A model generated the notes under the pieces. It saw only the letters and a program-made list of their open reading frames with translations, was not told the DNA's origin and made no database searches. Of a stretch of 64,000 nucleotides of DNA, positions 46,126-53,767 are shown piece after piece (within the stretch, counting starts at the first letter, position 1; the number at the start of each line of letters is the position of its first letter). The stretch is from Asaia sp037151935. Its GTDB lineage: Bacteria > Pseudomonadota > Alphaproteobacteria > Acetobacterales > Acetobacteraceae. The stretch covers positions 372,001 through 436,000 of the forward strand of contig NZ_CP157575.1 of assembly GCF_051628905.1 (NCBI RefSeq), written 5' to 3'. The position numbers were made by a program, and so were the translations under genes.

Positions 46126-47058
46126 TCAGCGCTCCTCCCTGAAATACGGCGTACCCAAAGCCGCAGGTGCCGCCATCAGGCGCCGCATGCCGGGCAAAAG
46201 CATGGCCGGGACAATCATGAACAGGATCGTCCCGAGATAGGGCGTCATGTTGAGAATGGCCGGAGGAATGGGCCATCCCTGCGCCTGCCCAAAGAAACTG
46301 AGCGACATGACCAGCCCAAACAGAAGCGATGAGGCCGCTGCAAAGACAGGCCGATAGCCGCAGAAGATGACAAGCGCGACCGCGATCCAGCCCCGCCCGG
46401 CGATCATCCCCTCGGACCATACCGGCATGACTGAAAGCGTCATGTCTGCACCAGCAAGACCGGCAAGCGCGCCACCGATCACCACCGCCCAGAGGCGAAA
46501 ACGCCTGACAGGAATACCCACAGCATCGGCTGCACCGGGATTTTCGCCCACCGCTCTCAGGCTGAGACCCAGTCGGGTGCGAAACAACCCCACATGGCAA
46601 AGAAGCGGCAGAAGCCCAAAAGCGAGATAGACAAACGGGCTTTGATCGAAAAACTTTCCGATGAGCGGCAGATGCGACAGGATGGGAATTGGCCATGAGC
46701 CGAAACTCGCCGCGACAGGCAATCCGGCGACGTTGTGTCCGATCACCGCACTCAACCCGAGACCCAGAAAAGTCAGGGCCACGCCGCACAGCGTCTGATT
46801 GGCCGATCCATTGACCGTAGCAAGTCCCAGCACGAGTGCCCCACCGGCTCCGACAGCGAGGGCTGCTAGGCATCCAAGCCAGGGCGACAGCGTCGCATCG
46901 GCAGCCAGAACTGCCGTGACGGCCCCAAGAGCCATCAACCCCTCTACGCCGAGATTGATGACTCCAGCCCGCTCGGCCAGAACTTCACCCTGTGCGGCCA
47001 GGGCGAGGATGCTTCCATAGGCCAAGGCATGAAGGACGAGAGAAATCCAGAGGGTCAT
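46126..47058 (-). CDS. BMP-type ABC transporter permease 2 (NupC/YufQ-like)
   Basis: A 310-residue permease with 8-10 membrane helices. Typical sequence of the second permease in nucleoside BMP systems is present: AQGEVLAERAGVINLGVEGLMALGA near the N-terminus, and GLSLRAVGENPGAADAVGIPVRRFR in the cytoplasmic coupling loop. The ATG at 47058 overlaps the stop of the first permease (ATGA). The longer frame to 47715 is out-of-phase sequence over permease 1. It forms the translocation pore with the 47055-48095 product and is driven by the 48092-49672 ATPase. Confidence 0.9.
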   Translation of the reverse strand: MTLWISLVLHALAYGSILALAAQGEVLAERAGVINLGVEGLMALGAVTAVLAADATLSPWLGCLAALAVGAGGALVLGLATVNGSANQTLCGVALTFLGLGLSAVIGHNVAGLPVAASFGSWPIPILSHLPLIGKFFDQSPFVYLAFGLLPLLCHVGLFRTRLGLSLRAVGENPGAADAVGIPVRRFRLWAVVIGGALAGLAGADMTLSVMPVWSEGMIAGRGWIAVALVIFCGYRPVFAAASSLLFGLVMSLSFFGQAQGWPIPPAILNMTPYLGTILFMIVPAMLLPGMRRLMAAPAALGTPYFREER

Positions 47059-48095
47059 TTCTGCGTCTCCAGCCGCACATAGGCTACAAGCTCGTCGCTG
47101 ACGGCAATCGCGAAGACCAGCAGCCCGGTAATCGCCAGAACAGACGACGCACTGACCTGAAGCGTCTGAAGCACGATGCCGGTATTGAGAATGACGGCCA
47201 TGAGAAACGCCGCCGGGATCAGCGCCAGTGCCGATTGCCGTGCCAGCAGCGCCACGACGATACCCAGATAGCCATAGCCATGGGCCAGCCCGCCCTGAAG
47301 GCGATGCACCGTACCAAGCGCCTCCATCATGCCGCCGAGACCGGCGAGCGCACCCGAGAAAACAAGCGCCAGGAAGAGGCGTGGCGCCACCGATACCCCG
47401 GCGTAATGCGCGGCCTCGGGGTTGGACCCGCTCAGTGTCAGCTCGTAACCGAAGCGGCTGCGACCGAGCAGGAGACCGAGTGCCGTAACCAAAGCCAGGG
47501 CCAGAGGGCCGCCCCAGTGAACGACGCCGTAAAGGGCAGGCATCGCAGCGTGAATGCGCTCGCTCGAAACCTGCGCGCCCGTCACACGATCGGCCCAGGG
47601 GCCTGTCACGAGATAATAGACCAGATAAGACGCAATGAAATTCAGAAGCAGCGTCGTGATGATCTCGCTCACACCGAGCCAGGCCCGCCCGGCAGCCGGA
47701 ACGGCGCTCCAGCAAGCTCCGGCCAGTATGCTCGCGACAGCGGCAAGCGGCAGAGTGACCAAGACCGGAAGCGGGAGAAAAAGCCCGACTGCCGTCGCCG
47801 CCGTCGCTCCGGCGAGAAACTGCCCTTCAGCGCCGATATTCCAGAGCCCGGCACGCAAGGCCAGCCATACAGCGGCCCCCGTCATGAGCAGAGGCGTCAT
47901 GTAGAGAGCGAGGTTTTCAAGCCCGAATTCGGTGCCGAACGTGGATGTCACGACAAGCCTCGCAACCATGCCGAGTTGCAGACCAAGCAGCATCAGCACG
48001 AAGGCCAGCACCAGAAACACAAAGCAAAGGGCCAGAGCCCGACCGACGAAAATCCGTCGGGGCGGCACGACCGAAAGGCGGATACGACGGCTCAT
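47055..48095 (-). CDS. BMP-type ABC transporter permease 1 (NupB/YufP-like)
   Basis: A 346-residue permease, about 10 membrane helices. Family marks are ENLALYMTPLLMTGAAVWLALRAGLWNIGAEGQFLAGA in the first half and the coupling segment FGYELTLSGSNPEAAHYAGVSV. Its start overlaps the ATPase stop and its stop overlaps permease 2. This layout (binding protein, ATPase with two nucleotide domains, two permeases) is that of nucleoside/purine importers such as NupABC. A basic N-terminus (SRRIRLSVVPPRR) precedes helix 1. Confidence 0.9.
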   Translation of the reverse strand: MSRRIRLSVVPPRRIFVGRALALCFVFLVLAFVLMLLGLQLGMVARLVVTSTFGTEFGLENLALYMTPLLMTGAAVWLALRAGLWNIGAEGQFLAGATAATAVGLFLPLPVLVTLPLAAVASILAGACWSAVPAAGRAWLGVSEIITTLLLNFIASYLVYYLVTGPWADRVTGAQVSSERIHAAMPALYGVVHWGGPLALALVTALGLLLGRSRFGYELTLSGSNPEAAHYAGVSVAPRLFLALVFSGALAGLGGMMEALGTVHRLQGGLAHGYGYLGIVVALLARQSALALIPAAFLMAVILNTGIVLQTLQVSASSVLAITGLLVFAIAVSDELVAYVRLETQK

Positions 48096-49672
48096 GACAG
48101 CGCCTCCCCGTTCCGACCGCTCATCAACGCGCCGATACGACCGCGATCATATGAGCCTCTGGGGACGACAGTCATCAATTTGCCACCGCACAACACGGCA
48201 ATACGATCGCACAGCGCCATCAGCTCATCGAGATCTTCCGACACCAGCACCACCGCCCTGCCCTCGTCTCGGATATCGGCCAGGGTTTCGCGCATCAGGG
48301 CGATAGCCCCGATATCGAGACCCCGGCTCGGATAGGAAGCCACAAGCGCCCGGTGACTGATCATACGTTCTCTCGCCAGAACAAGACGCTGCTGATTACC
48401 GCCGGACAAGGCGCGAATAGGCGTCGACGGATCGGCGAGACTGACCTGCGCCCGCTCGAGCAACGAGCGGGTAAAGCGTAGCGCCTCGTTAGCGTGATAG
48501 GCCAGCCGCCCACCGATCGGACTGGCACGAAACAGACGCATGACGGCGTTTTCGGTCACACCGAGCGCAGGTGCCAGTGCCTTGTGCAGGCGGTCTTCGG
48601 GGACATAGCCGATCCCTGCCTCGCGAAAGGCATTCGGGCCGCGCCCACGCATGTCCCTGCCATCCACGCGAACATGACCGGTCTCGGAGGAACGTAACCC
48701 CGTCAGAAGATCGGACAGCTCCGACTGACCATTGCCCGTAACCCCGGCAATGCCGAGAATTTCGCCTGATCGGATCTCGAGCGACAACGGATGCAGACGA
48801 ACCTGCCCGGCCCTGTCACGACAGGACACGTTATCGAGCACGATCACCGTCTCGTCGTCAGTTCGCTCCGTCTTGCGCGGATAGTCGCTTTTCTGCTCGA
48901 CGGGACGCCCGATCATTTCTGTCACGAGCGTTGCGGGATCAGTCTGTGCAACGAGATGCGTGCCACAGACACGCCCATGACGAAGCACGGTGACACGATC
49001 GGCTAACGCCATGATCTCGTCGAGTTTGTGACTGATCAGAATGACCGCGCCACCTTCATCGCGAAAGCGACGCAGCGCGGCGTAAAGCTCACCGACCTCT
49101 AGCGGGCTCAACACGGCTGTCGGCTCATCGAGAATCAGCAGCCTTGCACCACGCGACAGAACACGTAGGATTTCCACACGCTGCTGCTCGCCCGACGTCA
49201 GGCTGTCGATACTCGCACCCGGTCTGATATCGAGACCGAAGCGCGTGGCTTCAGCCTCTGCGCGACGCGTCATGGCCGAAGCCGAGAACCGAAAACCCGT
49301 CTCGCGCCAGCCAAGCGCCAGATTCTCCGCAACCGTAAAGCGCGAAACCAGCTTGAAATGCTGATGCACCATGCCGATCCCGGCGACAATCGCCGCCTCG
49401 GGACTTTCGAAACGAACGCCATACCCGTCGAGAATCAACTCACCCTCATCGGGCTGGTAAAGACCCGTCACGATATTCATCAGGGTCGATTTTCCGGCCC
49501 CGTTCTCGCCAAGCAGAGCGTGAATTTCGCCAGGGTAGAAATCGATCGAGACATCCTTGTTGGCGACGACGCCGGGGAAATATTTTGCGATACCCGAGAG
49601 CGTCAGAAGCGGCGGCGCCCCTGCGGGCAGATCTGCAGGACGGGTCTCGGGATGATGAAGGAAGTCAGACAA
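48092..49672 (-). CDS. BMP-type ABC transporter ATPase, two nucleotide-binding domains
   Basis: A 526-residue fused double ATPase. Domain 1 has Walker A GENGAGKS (about 54-61), signature LTSGEQQRVE and Walker B LLILDEPTAVLS. Domain 2 has a degenerate Walker A (VTGNGQSELS), signature LSGGNQQRLVLAR and ends with LVSEDLDELMALCDRIAVL. Degeneration of the second P-loop is normal in RbsA/NupA-type proteins. The start is a TTG at 49672 that overlaps the binding-protein stop, with GGGAG upstream; no ATG fits before the first strand. It powers uptake through the two permeases encoded next. Confidence 0.92.
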   Translation of the reverse strand: MSDFLHHPETRPADLPAGAPPLLTLSGIAKYFPGVVANKDVSIDFYPGEIHALLGENGAGKSTLMNIVTGLYQPDEGELILDGYGVRFESPEAAIVAGIGMVHQHFKLVSRFTVAENLALGWRETGFRFSASAMTRRAEAEATRFGLDIRPGASIDSLTSGEQQRVEILRVLSRGARLLILDEPTAVLSPLEVGELYAALRRFRDEGGAVILISHKLDEIMALADRVTVLRHGRVCGTHLVAQTDPATLVTEMIGRPVEQKSDYPRKTERTDDETVIVLDNVSCRDRAGQVRLHPLSLEIRSGEILGIAGVTGNGQSELSDLLTGLRSSETGHVRVDGRDMRGRGPNAFREAGIGYVPEDRLHKALAPALGVTENAVMRLFRASPIGGRLAYHANEALRFTRSLLERAQVSLADPSTPIRALSGGNQQRLVLARERMISHRALVASYPSRGLDIGAIALMRETLADIRDEGRAVVLVSEDLDELMALCDRIAVLCGGKLMTVVPRGSYDRGRIGALMSGRNGEALS

Positions 49673-50762
49673 GCCCCGACACTCCCTCGACCTGCCAATT
49701 CCAGTGAAAGATTTCCATATCGGTCATGGTCTGGCCTGCCGGGACGCGTATCTGTCCGTTCGAATCCTTGATCGGTCCAACGAAAGGCGACCAGCCTGCC
49801 AGCATCCGATCACGCGCGGCATCGGCCTCTCGCTGTACCGCAAGCGGCACACGGGCGCCCCAGGCGTCACGATCCACCCCGTGGCCAAGGGTCAGGAACG
49901 TGCCCCTAGGGCGCCATGTCCCTGCAATACGGGCAGCGATGGTCTCGCGATAATAAGATTCGAAATCGAGCACGACCGAGCTGACATAGGCTTTTGGCCC
50001 GAATTGCCGCATGTCGGTGTTCCACATGGCCGCCCAGACATTGCGCTCTTCGGCGACACGCAGATAGCCGGGATCATCCATGATGCCGCACAGGAAATCG
50101 CAGCCACTATCGATCAGCGCGGCCCCTGCCGACGCCGCTGCCTGCGGGTCGAACCAGGAATTGATCGAGATGACGCGCATGGTCGCTTCGGGGTTGACCG
50201 AGCGCGCGCCCAGCAGCGTGGCATTGGCACTGGCGATGACCGAGGAAGTAGGGAAAGACGCCACATAACCGAGGCGCCCGTTGCGGCTCAGACGCGCTGC
50301 GGCGATGCCGATCACGTAGCTGGCATACCAATGAGTGATGTAATACCACGCCAGATTGCCTGTAACCGCATTGCCGTCACATTCCAGAAACCCGACATCG
50401 GGCGCCTGATCGGCAACGTCCTTGATGAAGTCTCCATAATTCGAGGTCGAAATGACCATCTGTGCGCCTTCGGCAACGAATTGCCGAAACAGGCGCGTGG
50501 CATCGGCCGAATAGGGTACGCTTTCGACATAGAGCGAGCGCATTTTAGGAAAATGCACCTTGAGCGCCCGTATGGCCTTGTCGTGCATCTGCGACCAGCC
50601 GCCATCGTTGACGGGGCTGGTATGACCGAAAGCCACGAGAAGATCTGCTTCGGCAATAGGCGCAAAGCGCGGCTTGGCCGCTGCTGCGAGAGGCAAGGCC
50701 GCGAGCGGGGCTGTCGCAAGTAGGGAGCGGCGGGTCAGGAGCGACCGGGGCTTCAATGACAC
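49665..50762 (-). CDS. BMP-family substrate-binding protein
   Basis: A 365-residue periplasmic protein with a Tat-like leader (LTRRSLLATAPLAALPLAAAA). The BMP (PnrA/Med) fold has landmarks LVAFGHTSPVNDGGWSQMHDKAIRAL, FLECDGNAVTGNLAWYYI and GRLGYVASFPTSSVIASANA. Members bind nucleosides or purine-like bases. I chose the GTG at 50762, which overlaps the stop of the GST-like gene, because the leader begins right after it. The downstream gene (ATPase) starts inside its stop. The position among purine deaminases and oxygenase parts suggests a purine ligand. Confidence 0.85.
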   Translation of the reverse strand: MSLKPRSLLTRRSLLATAPLAALPLAAAAKPRFAPIAEADLLVAFGHTSPVNDGGWSQMHDKAIRALKVHFPKMRSLYVESVPYSADATRLFRQFVAEGAQMVISTSNYGDFIKDVADQAPDVGFLECDGNAVTGNLAWYYITHWYASYVIGIAAARLSRNGRLGYVASFPTSSVIASANATLLGARSVNPEATMRVISINSWFDPQAAASAGAALIDSGCDFLCGIMDDPGYLRVAEERNVWAAMWNTDMRQFGPKAYVSSVVLDFESYYRETIAARIAGTWRPRGTFLTLGHGVDRDAWGARVPLAVQREADAARDRMLAGWSPFVGPIKDSNGQIRVPAGQTMTDMEIFHWNWQVEGVSGLV

Positions 50763-51316
50763 GCGGCGATCCCGGGCATGGTAACGAAACCGGGCAATTG
50801 TCTCACCTTTCTGACGAAGCGCCTGATGGCGGGATACAGATCCATGCTGATACCGAGATCGCGCGCCAAACCGGCAACCGGGAAGACGGTAATATCGATG
50901 AAGCCGATAGACGCCCCGGAGAGCCATTCCTGCCCTGCGAGGTACGCCGCGCTCAAACGATCTTCGAGCGCACGAAAAATCAACGTCACCGCATCCGTTT
51001 CCGCCTCTTCGGGCATTGTCGCACCAAGGGCCTGACGCCGCGCCTGCGAGAAGCTCTCAAGAGCCTCAAGAGCCCATTCGAGCGCCTGCCGTGAATCGGC
51101 CTCCGGCCACAGGCTCTCGACAGTGGGCAGACGGGAAAAATGATGCAATATCTCATAGAGCCCGACGCAATAGAGGCCCTCTCCATCGCCTAGCGTTGGA
51201 CCGAAGATTTCGGCGCGACGATCGGTCTGGATCGTGAGCGGAATAGCAAGCAGAGATGCGGCAAGACGCGCCGCATAGCTGCGCTCATCCATCACCCAGC
51301 CATTAAGACTCAGCAT
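50753..51316 (-). CDS. Glutathione S-transferase-like protein (NdmE-like position)
   Basis: A 187-residue GST-like protein. The N-terminal thioredoxin-like part is short and lacks a clear catalytic Ser/Cys/Tyr near NGWVMDERSYAARLAASLL. The C-terminal all-helical half includes AYLAGQEWLSGASIGFIDITVFPV, the usual GST cap with conserved Asp. Its start overlaps the Rieske gene stop by 7 nt. In caffeine N-demethylation a GST-like protein, NdmE, is needed structurally to hold NdmC and NdmD together. The same neighbourhood here (a Rieske-only protein plus a Rieske-less oxygenase) makes that kind of scaffold role the best inference. Confidence 0.75.
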   Translation of the reverse strand: MLSLNGWVMDERSYAARLAASLLAIPLTIQTDRRAEIFGPTLGDGEGLYCVGLYEILHHFSRLPTVESLWPEADSRQALEWALEALESFSQARRQALGATMPEEAETDAVTLIFRALEDRLSAAYLAGQEWLSGASIGFIDITVFPVAGLARDLGISMDLYPAIRRFVRKVRQLPGFVTMPGIAACH

Positions 51317-51906
51317 CGTATTTCTTCCAGGGAATCACGCAGATCGAGCAGCCACGCCGCCGCTTTGGCACGCGCGGACACATCATTCACAGCCAGATGC
51401 ACCATAGTGACACCCTCCTCGGGGCTGTGTAACGCCAGAAGCCGATCGGAAGACTGGCGCCACTGCCCCGTATTCAGAACGAGCGCCTCACGCAACGCCG
51501 CCAGCTTCGCGCGTATGGCAAGGCTGCGCACCCCGTGCCAGGTACCTTCCGCTGCGGGTACGAGCGGTCGGTCCACTTCATTTTCCATCGCGATCCAGAT
51601 CAGTCCGGCCTTCTCCTCGACATGGAAATTGCGGGTGCGGATGGTCGAGGGCGGGTTGAGTGAGGGATGAGCCGGGATGGCCCTGCAACGCCCTTCCCGA
51701 TCGTACTGCCAGCCGTGATAAAGGCAGGCGAGCCGGTTATTGCGTATGAAACCGAGGCTCAGCCGAACGCCGCGATGCGGACAGCGATCCTCCCAGCCAT
51801 GAACCATGCCCTCTTCGTCACGCCAGAGCACAAGTTCCTGCCCTTCATGACGCACGGGCACGATATCGCCGAAAACGACATCCATCGACAGCGCGACCGG
51901 GATCAT
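51310..51906 (-). CDS. Rieske [2Fe-2S] protein without oxygenase iron site
   Basis: A 198-residue protein. A complete Rieske domain has the ligands Cys42, His44, Cys61 and His64 (RCPHRG, 16 residues, CLYHGW), which is the pattern of ring-hydroxylating oxygenases. After about residue 95 only a short helical tail of about 100 residues follows, with no HxxxxH iron motif. It therefore looks like an electron-transfer half of an oxygenase. The start at 51906 has a GGCGGAGG site and overlaps the acylphosphatase-like gene stop. The matching catalytic half, lacking Rieske ligands, is encoded divergently at 52257. No reductase is present. Confidence 0.85.
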   Translation of the reverse strand: MIPVALSMDVVFGDIVPVRHEGQELVLWRDEEGMVHGWEDRCPHRGVRLSLGFIRNNRLACLYHGWQYDREGRCRAIPAHPSLNPPSTIRTRNFHVEEKAGLIWIAMENEVDRPLVPAAEGTWHGVRSLAIRAKLAALREALVLNTGQWRQSSDRLLALHSPEEGVTMVHLAVNDVSARAKAAAWLLDLRDSLEEIRC

Positions 51907-52139
51907 GCCTCCGCCTCTCGCCAGCGCGAGACAACGCAACTGGCAGGACCGATCACGCAGGCCATCACGAACATGCCGACAAGCGCATGAGCCCCGCGCA
52001 GCAGGAAAACGATCTCATGACCTTCCATCCGTTCCGGAGTCATGTCGATACACAGAAGACGCGCCCGGCTTTCGGCGAACTCCCGAAACGCCGCGACATC
52101 GAAACGACCGAAAAGATGCAACGTGATCGAACTGGTCAT
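51903..52139 (-). CDS. Degenerate acylphosphatase-like small protein
   Basis: A 78-residue protein whose layout follows acylphosphatase (beta-alpha-beta-beta-alpha-beta). The phosphate-loop region reads LHLFGRFDVAAFREF, keeping Gly11-Arg12 and the later Phe-Arg19. The second half (EIVFLLRGAHALVGMF then CVIGPASCVVSR) fits the family's strand, helix and GP turn. The loop glycines (GVGF) and the catalytic Asn of the WVRN segment are absent, so normal catalysis is unlikely. A strong site (GGAGAAGG) precedes the ATG. It is first in the operon with the Rieske and GST-like genes. A binding or assembly role is guessed. The assignment is by eye only. Confidence 0.5.
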   Translation of the reverse strand: MTSSITLHLFGRFDVAAFREFAESRARLLCIDMTPERMEGHEIVFLLRGAHALVGMFVMACVIGPASCVVSRWREAEA

Positions 52140-52194
52140 TCCTTCTCCGGGTCGGATGCTGGCATTGGCCACGATCCTGCCAGTAATAATTTTT

Positions 52195-52222
52195 TTGACA
52201 AGGGAAATACCGCTACTAATGT
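52195..52222 (+). promoter_or_regulatory. Promoter of the catalytic oxygenase gene
   Basis: TTGACA (52195-52200), 16 nt, then TAATGT (52217-52222). It lies 35 nt before the start at 52257, in the 117-nt divergent region. It supports the chosen start and a separate rightward operon (oxygenase, deaminase). Confidence 0.6.
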
Positions 52223-52256
52223 AACCGGGCACGCAACGAATGAGAGGATCGGCAGG

Positions 52257-53150
52257 ATGCAGGGTTCACAAAGCGCCGATCCGGTCTCCACGCGGCAATG
52301 GTATCCTCTTGGGATGGTCGAAACTTTGACGAACACCGCCGTCGAGACCTGCCTTCTCGGCGAGACCGTGCGCTATCGCCTCGACGAATGCGGACAGACC
52401 GAAGCCCGTTGCGGCGATCATCTGCTGCCGAGCCGCGCCCGCTACGGGCTTCTCTGGACCACGCTCGACGCGGATCCCGGTTCCGACGACCTGATACCCC
52501 GCATTCCTGAGGCGGATGAACCTGACAGAAATCTGGTCTGCTGCGGCTCTATCGCAGTCAAGGCGTCGGGCCTGCGTGTGGTCGAGAATTTTCTGGACAT
52601 GGCGCATTTCCCCTTCGTTCACACCGATATTCTGGGGGCAGAGCCCCATACGGAAGTCGAACGCTATGCCGTCGAGACACGCGAGGAAGGCCGTGAAATC
52701 TGGGCCACGGAATGCCGCTTCTTTCAGCCTCAGGCCGCTCTCTCGGCCGAAGGCGGGCTGATGACGGATTACATATATCGTATCGCCGCCCCGTTTTCGA
52801 CACTGCTTTACAAAACCAGCCCCGACGACCCGGAACGCAAGGATGTCATTGCGCTGTTCGTTCAGCCCATGACACCCGGCACCTGCCGCGCGCATCCCGT
52901 CATGTTTCTGCTCGATAACGAGTCCAGCCACGATGCTCTGGTAGAGTTTCAACAAATGATCTTTCTTCAGGACCGGGTCATTCTCGAAAACCAGCGTCCC
53001 GTGGCCATGCCGCTCGATGCGGCAAGCGAGATACCGACTTTGGCCGACCGCTCTTCAGTGGCGTATCGTCGCTGGCTCAAGGCGCAAGGCGTCACTTTTG
53101 GCGCCGCACCAAGCGGCAATGCGACGCAAAGCCACACATCTTTCTCATGA
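52257..53150 (+). CDS. Rieske-less oxygenase catalytic subunit (NdmC-like architecture)
   Basis: A 297-residue protein that keeps the oxygenase catalytic domain. The mononuclear iron motif is ENFLDMAHFPFVH (Asp114, His117, His122), and the third ligand Asp239 lies in FLQDRVILENQRP. The N-terminal 100 residues start like an oxygenase alpha subunit (RQWYPLG) but the two cluster-binding loops (CxH and CxxH) are missing, so it should carry no [2Fe-2S] centre. In NdmC, a 7-methylxanthine N7-demethylase, the same loss is compensated by a Rieske domain on NdmD. Here the Rieske protein at 51310 would serve. ATG 52257 has AGAGGA upstream. Substrate is inferred to be a substituted purine. Confidence 0.85.
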   Translation: MQGSQSADPVSTRQWYPLGMVETLTNTAVETCLLGETVRYRLDECGQTEARCGDHLLPSRARYGLLWTTLDADPGSDDLIPRIPEADEPDRNLVCCGSIAVKASGLRVVENFLDMAHFPFVHTDILGAEPHTEVERYAVETREEGREIWATECRFFQPQAALSAEGGLMTDYIYRIAAPFSTLLYKTSPDDPERKDVIALFVQPMTPGTCRAHPVMFLLDNESSHDALVEFQQMIFLQDRVILENQRPVAMPLDAASEIPTLADRSSVAYRRWLKAQGVTFGAAPSGNATQSHTSFS

Positions 53151-53662
53151 TTGAAGGCAACATCATGACCGGAACAGTGAAGGAAGCCGATCTGGCATTC
53201 CTGCGTAAGTCCTTTGAAGTCGCCAACCAGTCTCGGCTTGCGGGCGATCACCCCTTCGGTGCGGTTCTGGTCGATGATCGGGGCGAACTCGTCATGAGCC
53301 AGGGCAATGGCTACAGCGCCGAGGGCCATGACATGACAGCCCATGCAGAACGTCTTCTGGCTAGCCGCGCCAGCAAATCCTTCGCACCCGAACGCCTTCG
53401 TGGCTTCACGCTCTACAGCTCCGCCGAGCCTTGTGCCATGTGCGCAGGCGCCATCTACTGGGCGGGGATAGGGCGCGTGGTTTACGGTCAGTCCGAAGCG
53501 CATCTGAAAGCCATGACCGGCGCGCATCCAGAAAACCCGACGCTCGATCTCCCCTGTCGCAGCGTCTTTGCCGCAGGCCAGACCGCCACCGAAGTGATCG
53601 GCCCTCTCCTGGAGGAGGAAGCCGCAGCCCTTCAGCGCAGCTTCTGGCAAGAGCAGCCCTAG
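53147..53662 (+). CDS. CMP/dCMP-type deaminase, guanine deaminase-like
   Basis: A 171-residue zinc deaminase with ligands in HAE (His66, catalytic Glu68) and PCAMC (Cys96, Cys99). HPFGAVLVDDRGE and SSAEPCAMCAGAIYWAGIGRVVYG are typical of GuaD/TadA-like nucleoside or base deaminases acting on guanine or related purines. It is too long and divergent at the C-terminus for TadA. The start overlaps the oxygenase stop (ATGA), so the product is made with that enzyme. It probably removes an amino group from a purine formed or freed by the oxygenase. Confidence 0.88.
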   Translation: MIEGNIMTGTVKEADLAFLRKSFEVANQSRLAGDHPFGAVLVDDRGELVMSQGNGYSAEGHDMTAHAERLLASRASKSFAPERLRGFTLYSSAEPCAMCAGAIYWAGIGRVVYGQSEAHLKAMTGAHPENPTLDLPCRSVFAAGQTATEVIGPLLEEEAAALQRSFWQEQP

Positions 53663-53685
53663 GCTTTTTTCAGCCCGCTCTTTTT
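53649..53685 (+). terminator. Weak candidate terminator after the deaminase gene
   Basis: AAGAGC pairs with GCTCTT around a 22-nt loop that holds a small AGCC/GGCT stem, followed by TTT. The large loop makes it weak. It may only attenuate transcription into the next gene. Confidence 0.3.
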
Positions 53686-53767
53686 ATGAGATGACGATCC
53701 GGGTGGCCGCAGGCCCGGGACAGGGTCAGCGCGGATAACTCTCTCTTTCTTCCGAAAGGTGTTTTCC

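Noticed and set aside
45815..46873. 352-codon minus-strand frame
   Set aside because: Mostly out-of-phase over the permease gene; composition (Arg/Cys/Gly/Ser-rich) is that of a shadow.
46992..48335. 447-codon plus-strand frame
   Set aside because: It lies opposite the two ABC permease genes and is composed of Arg/Pro/Gln-rich shadow sequence. The minus-strand genes have clear family motifs.
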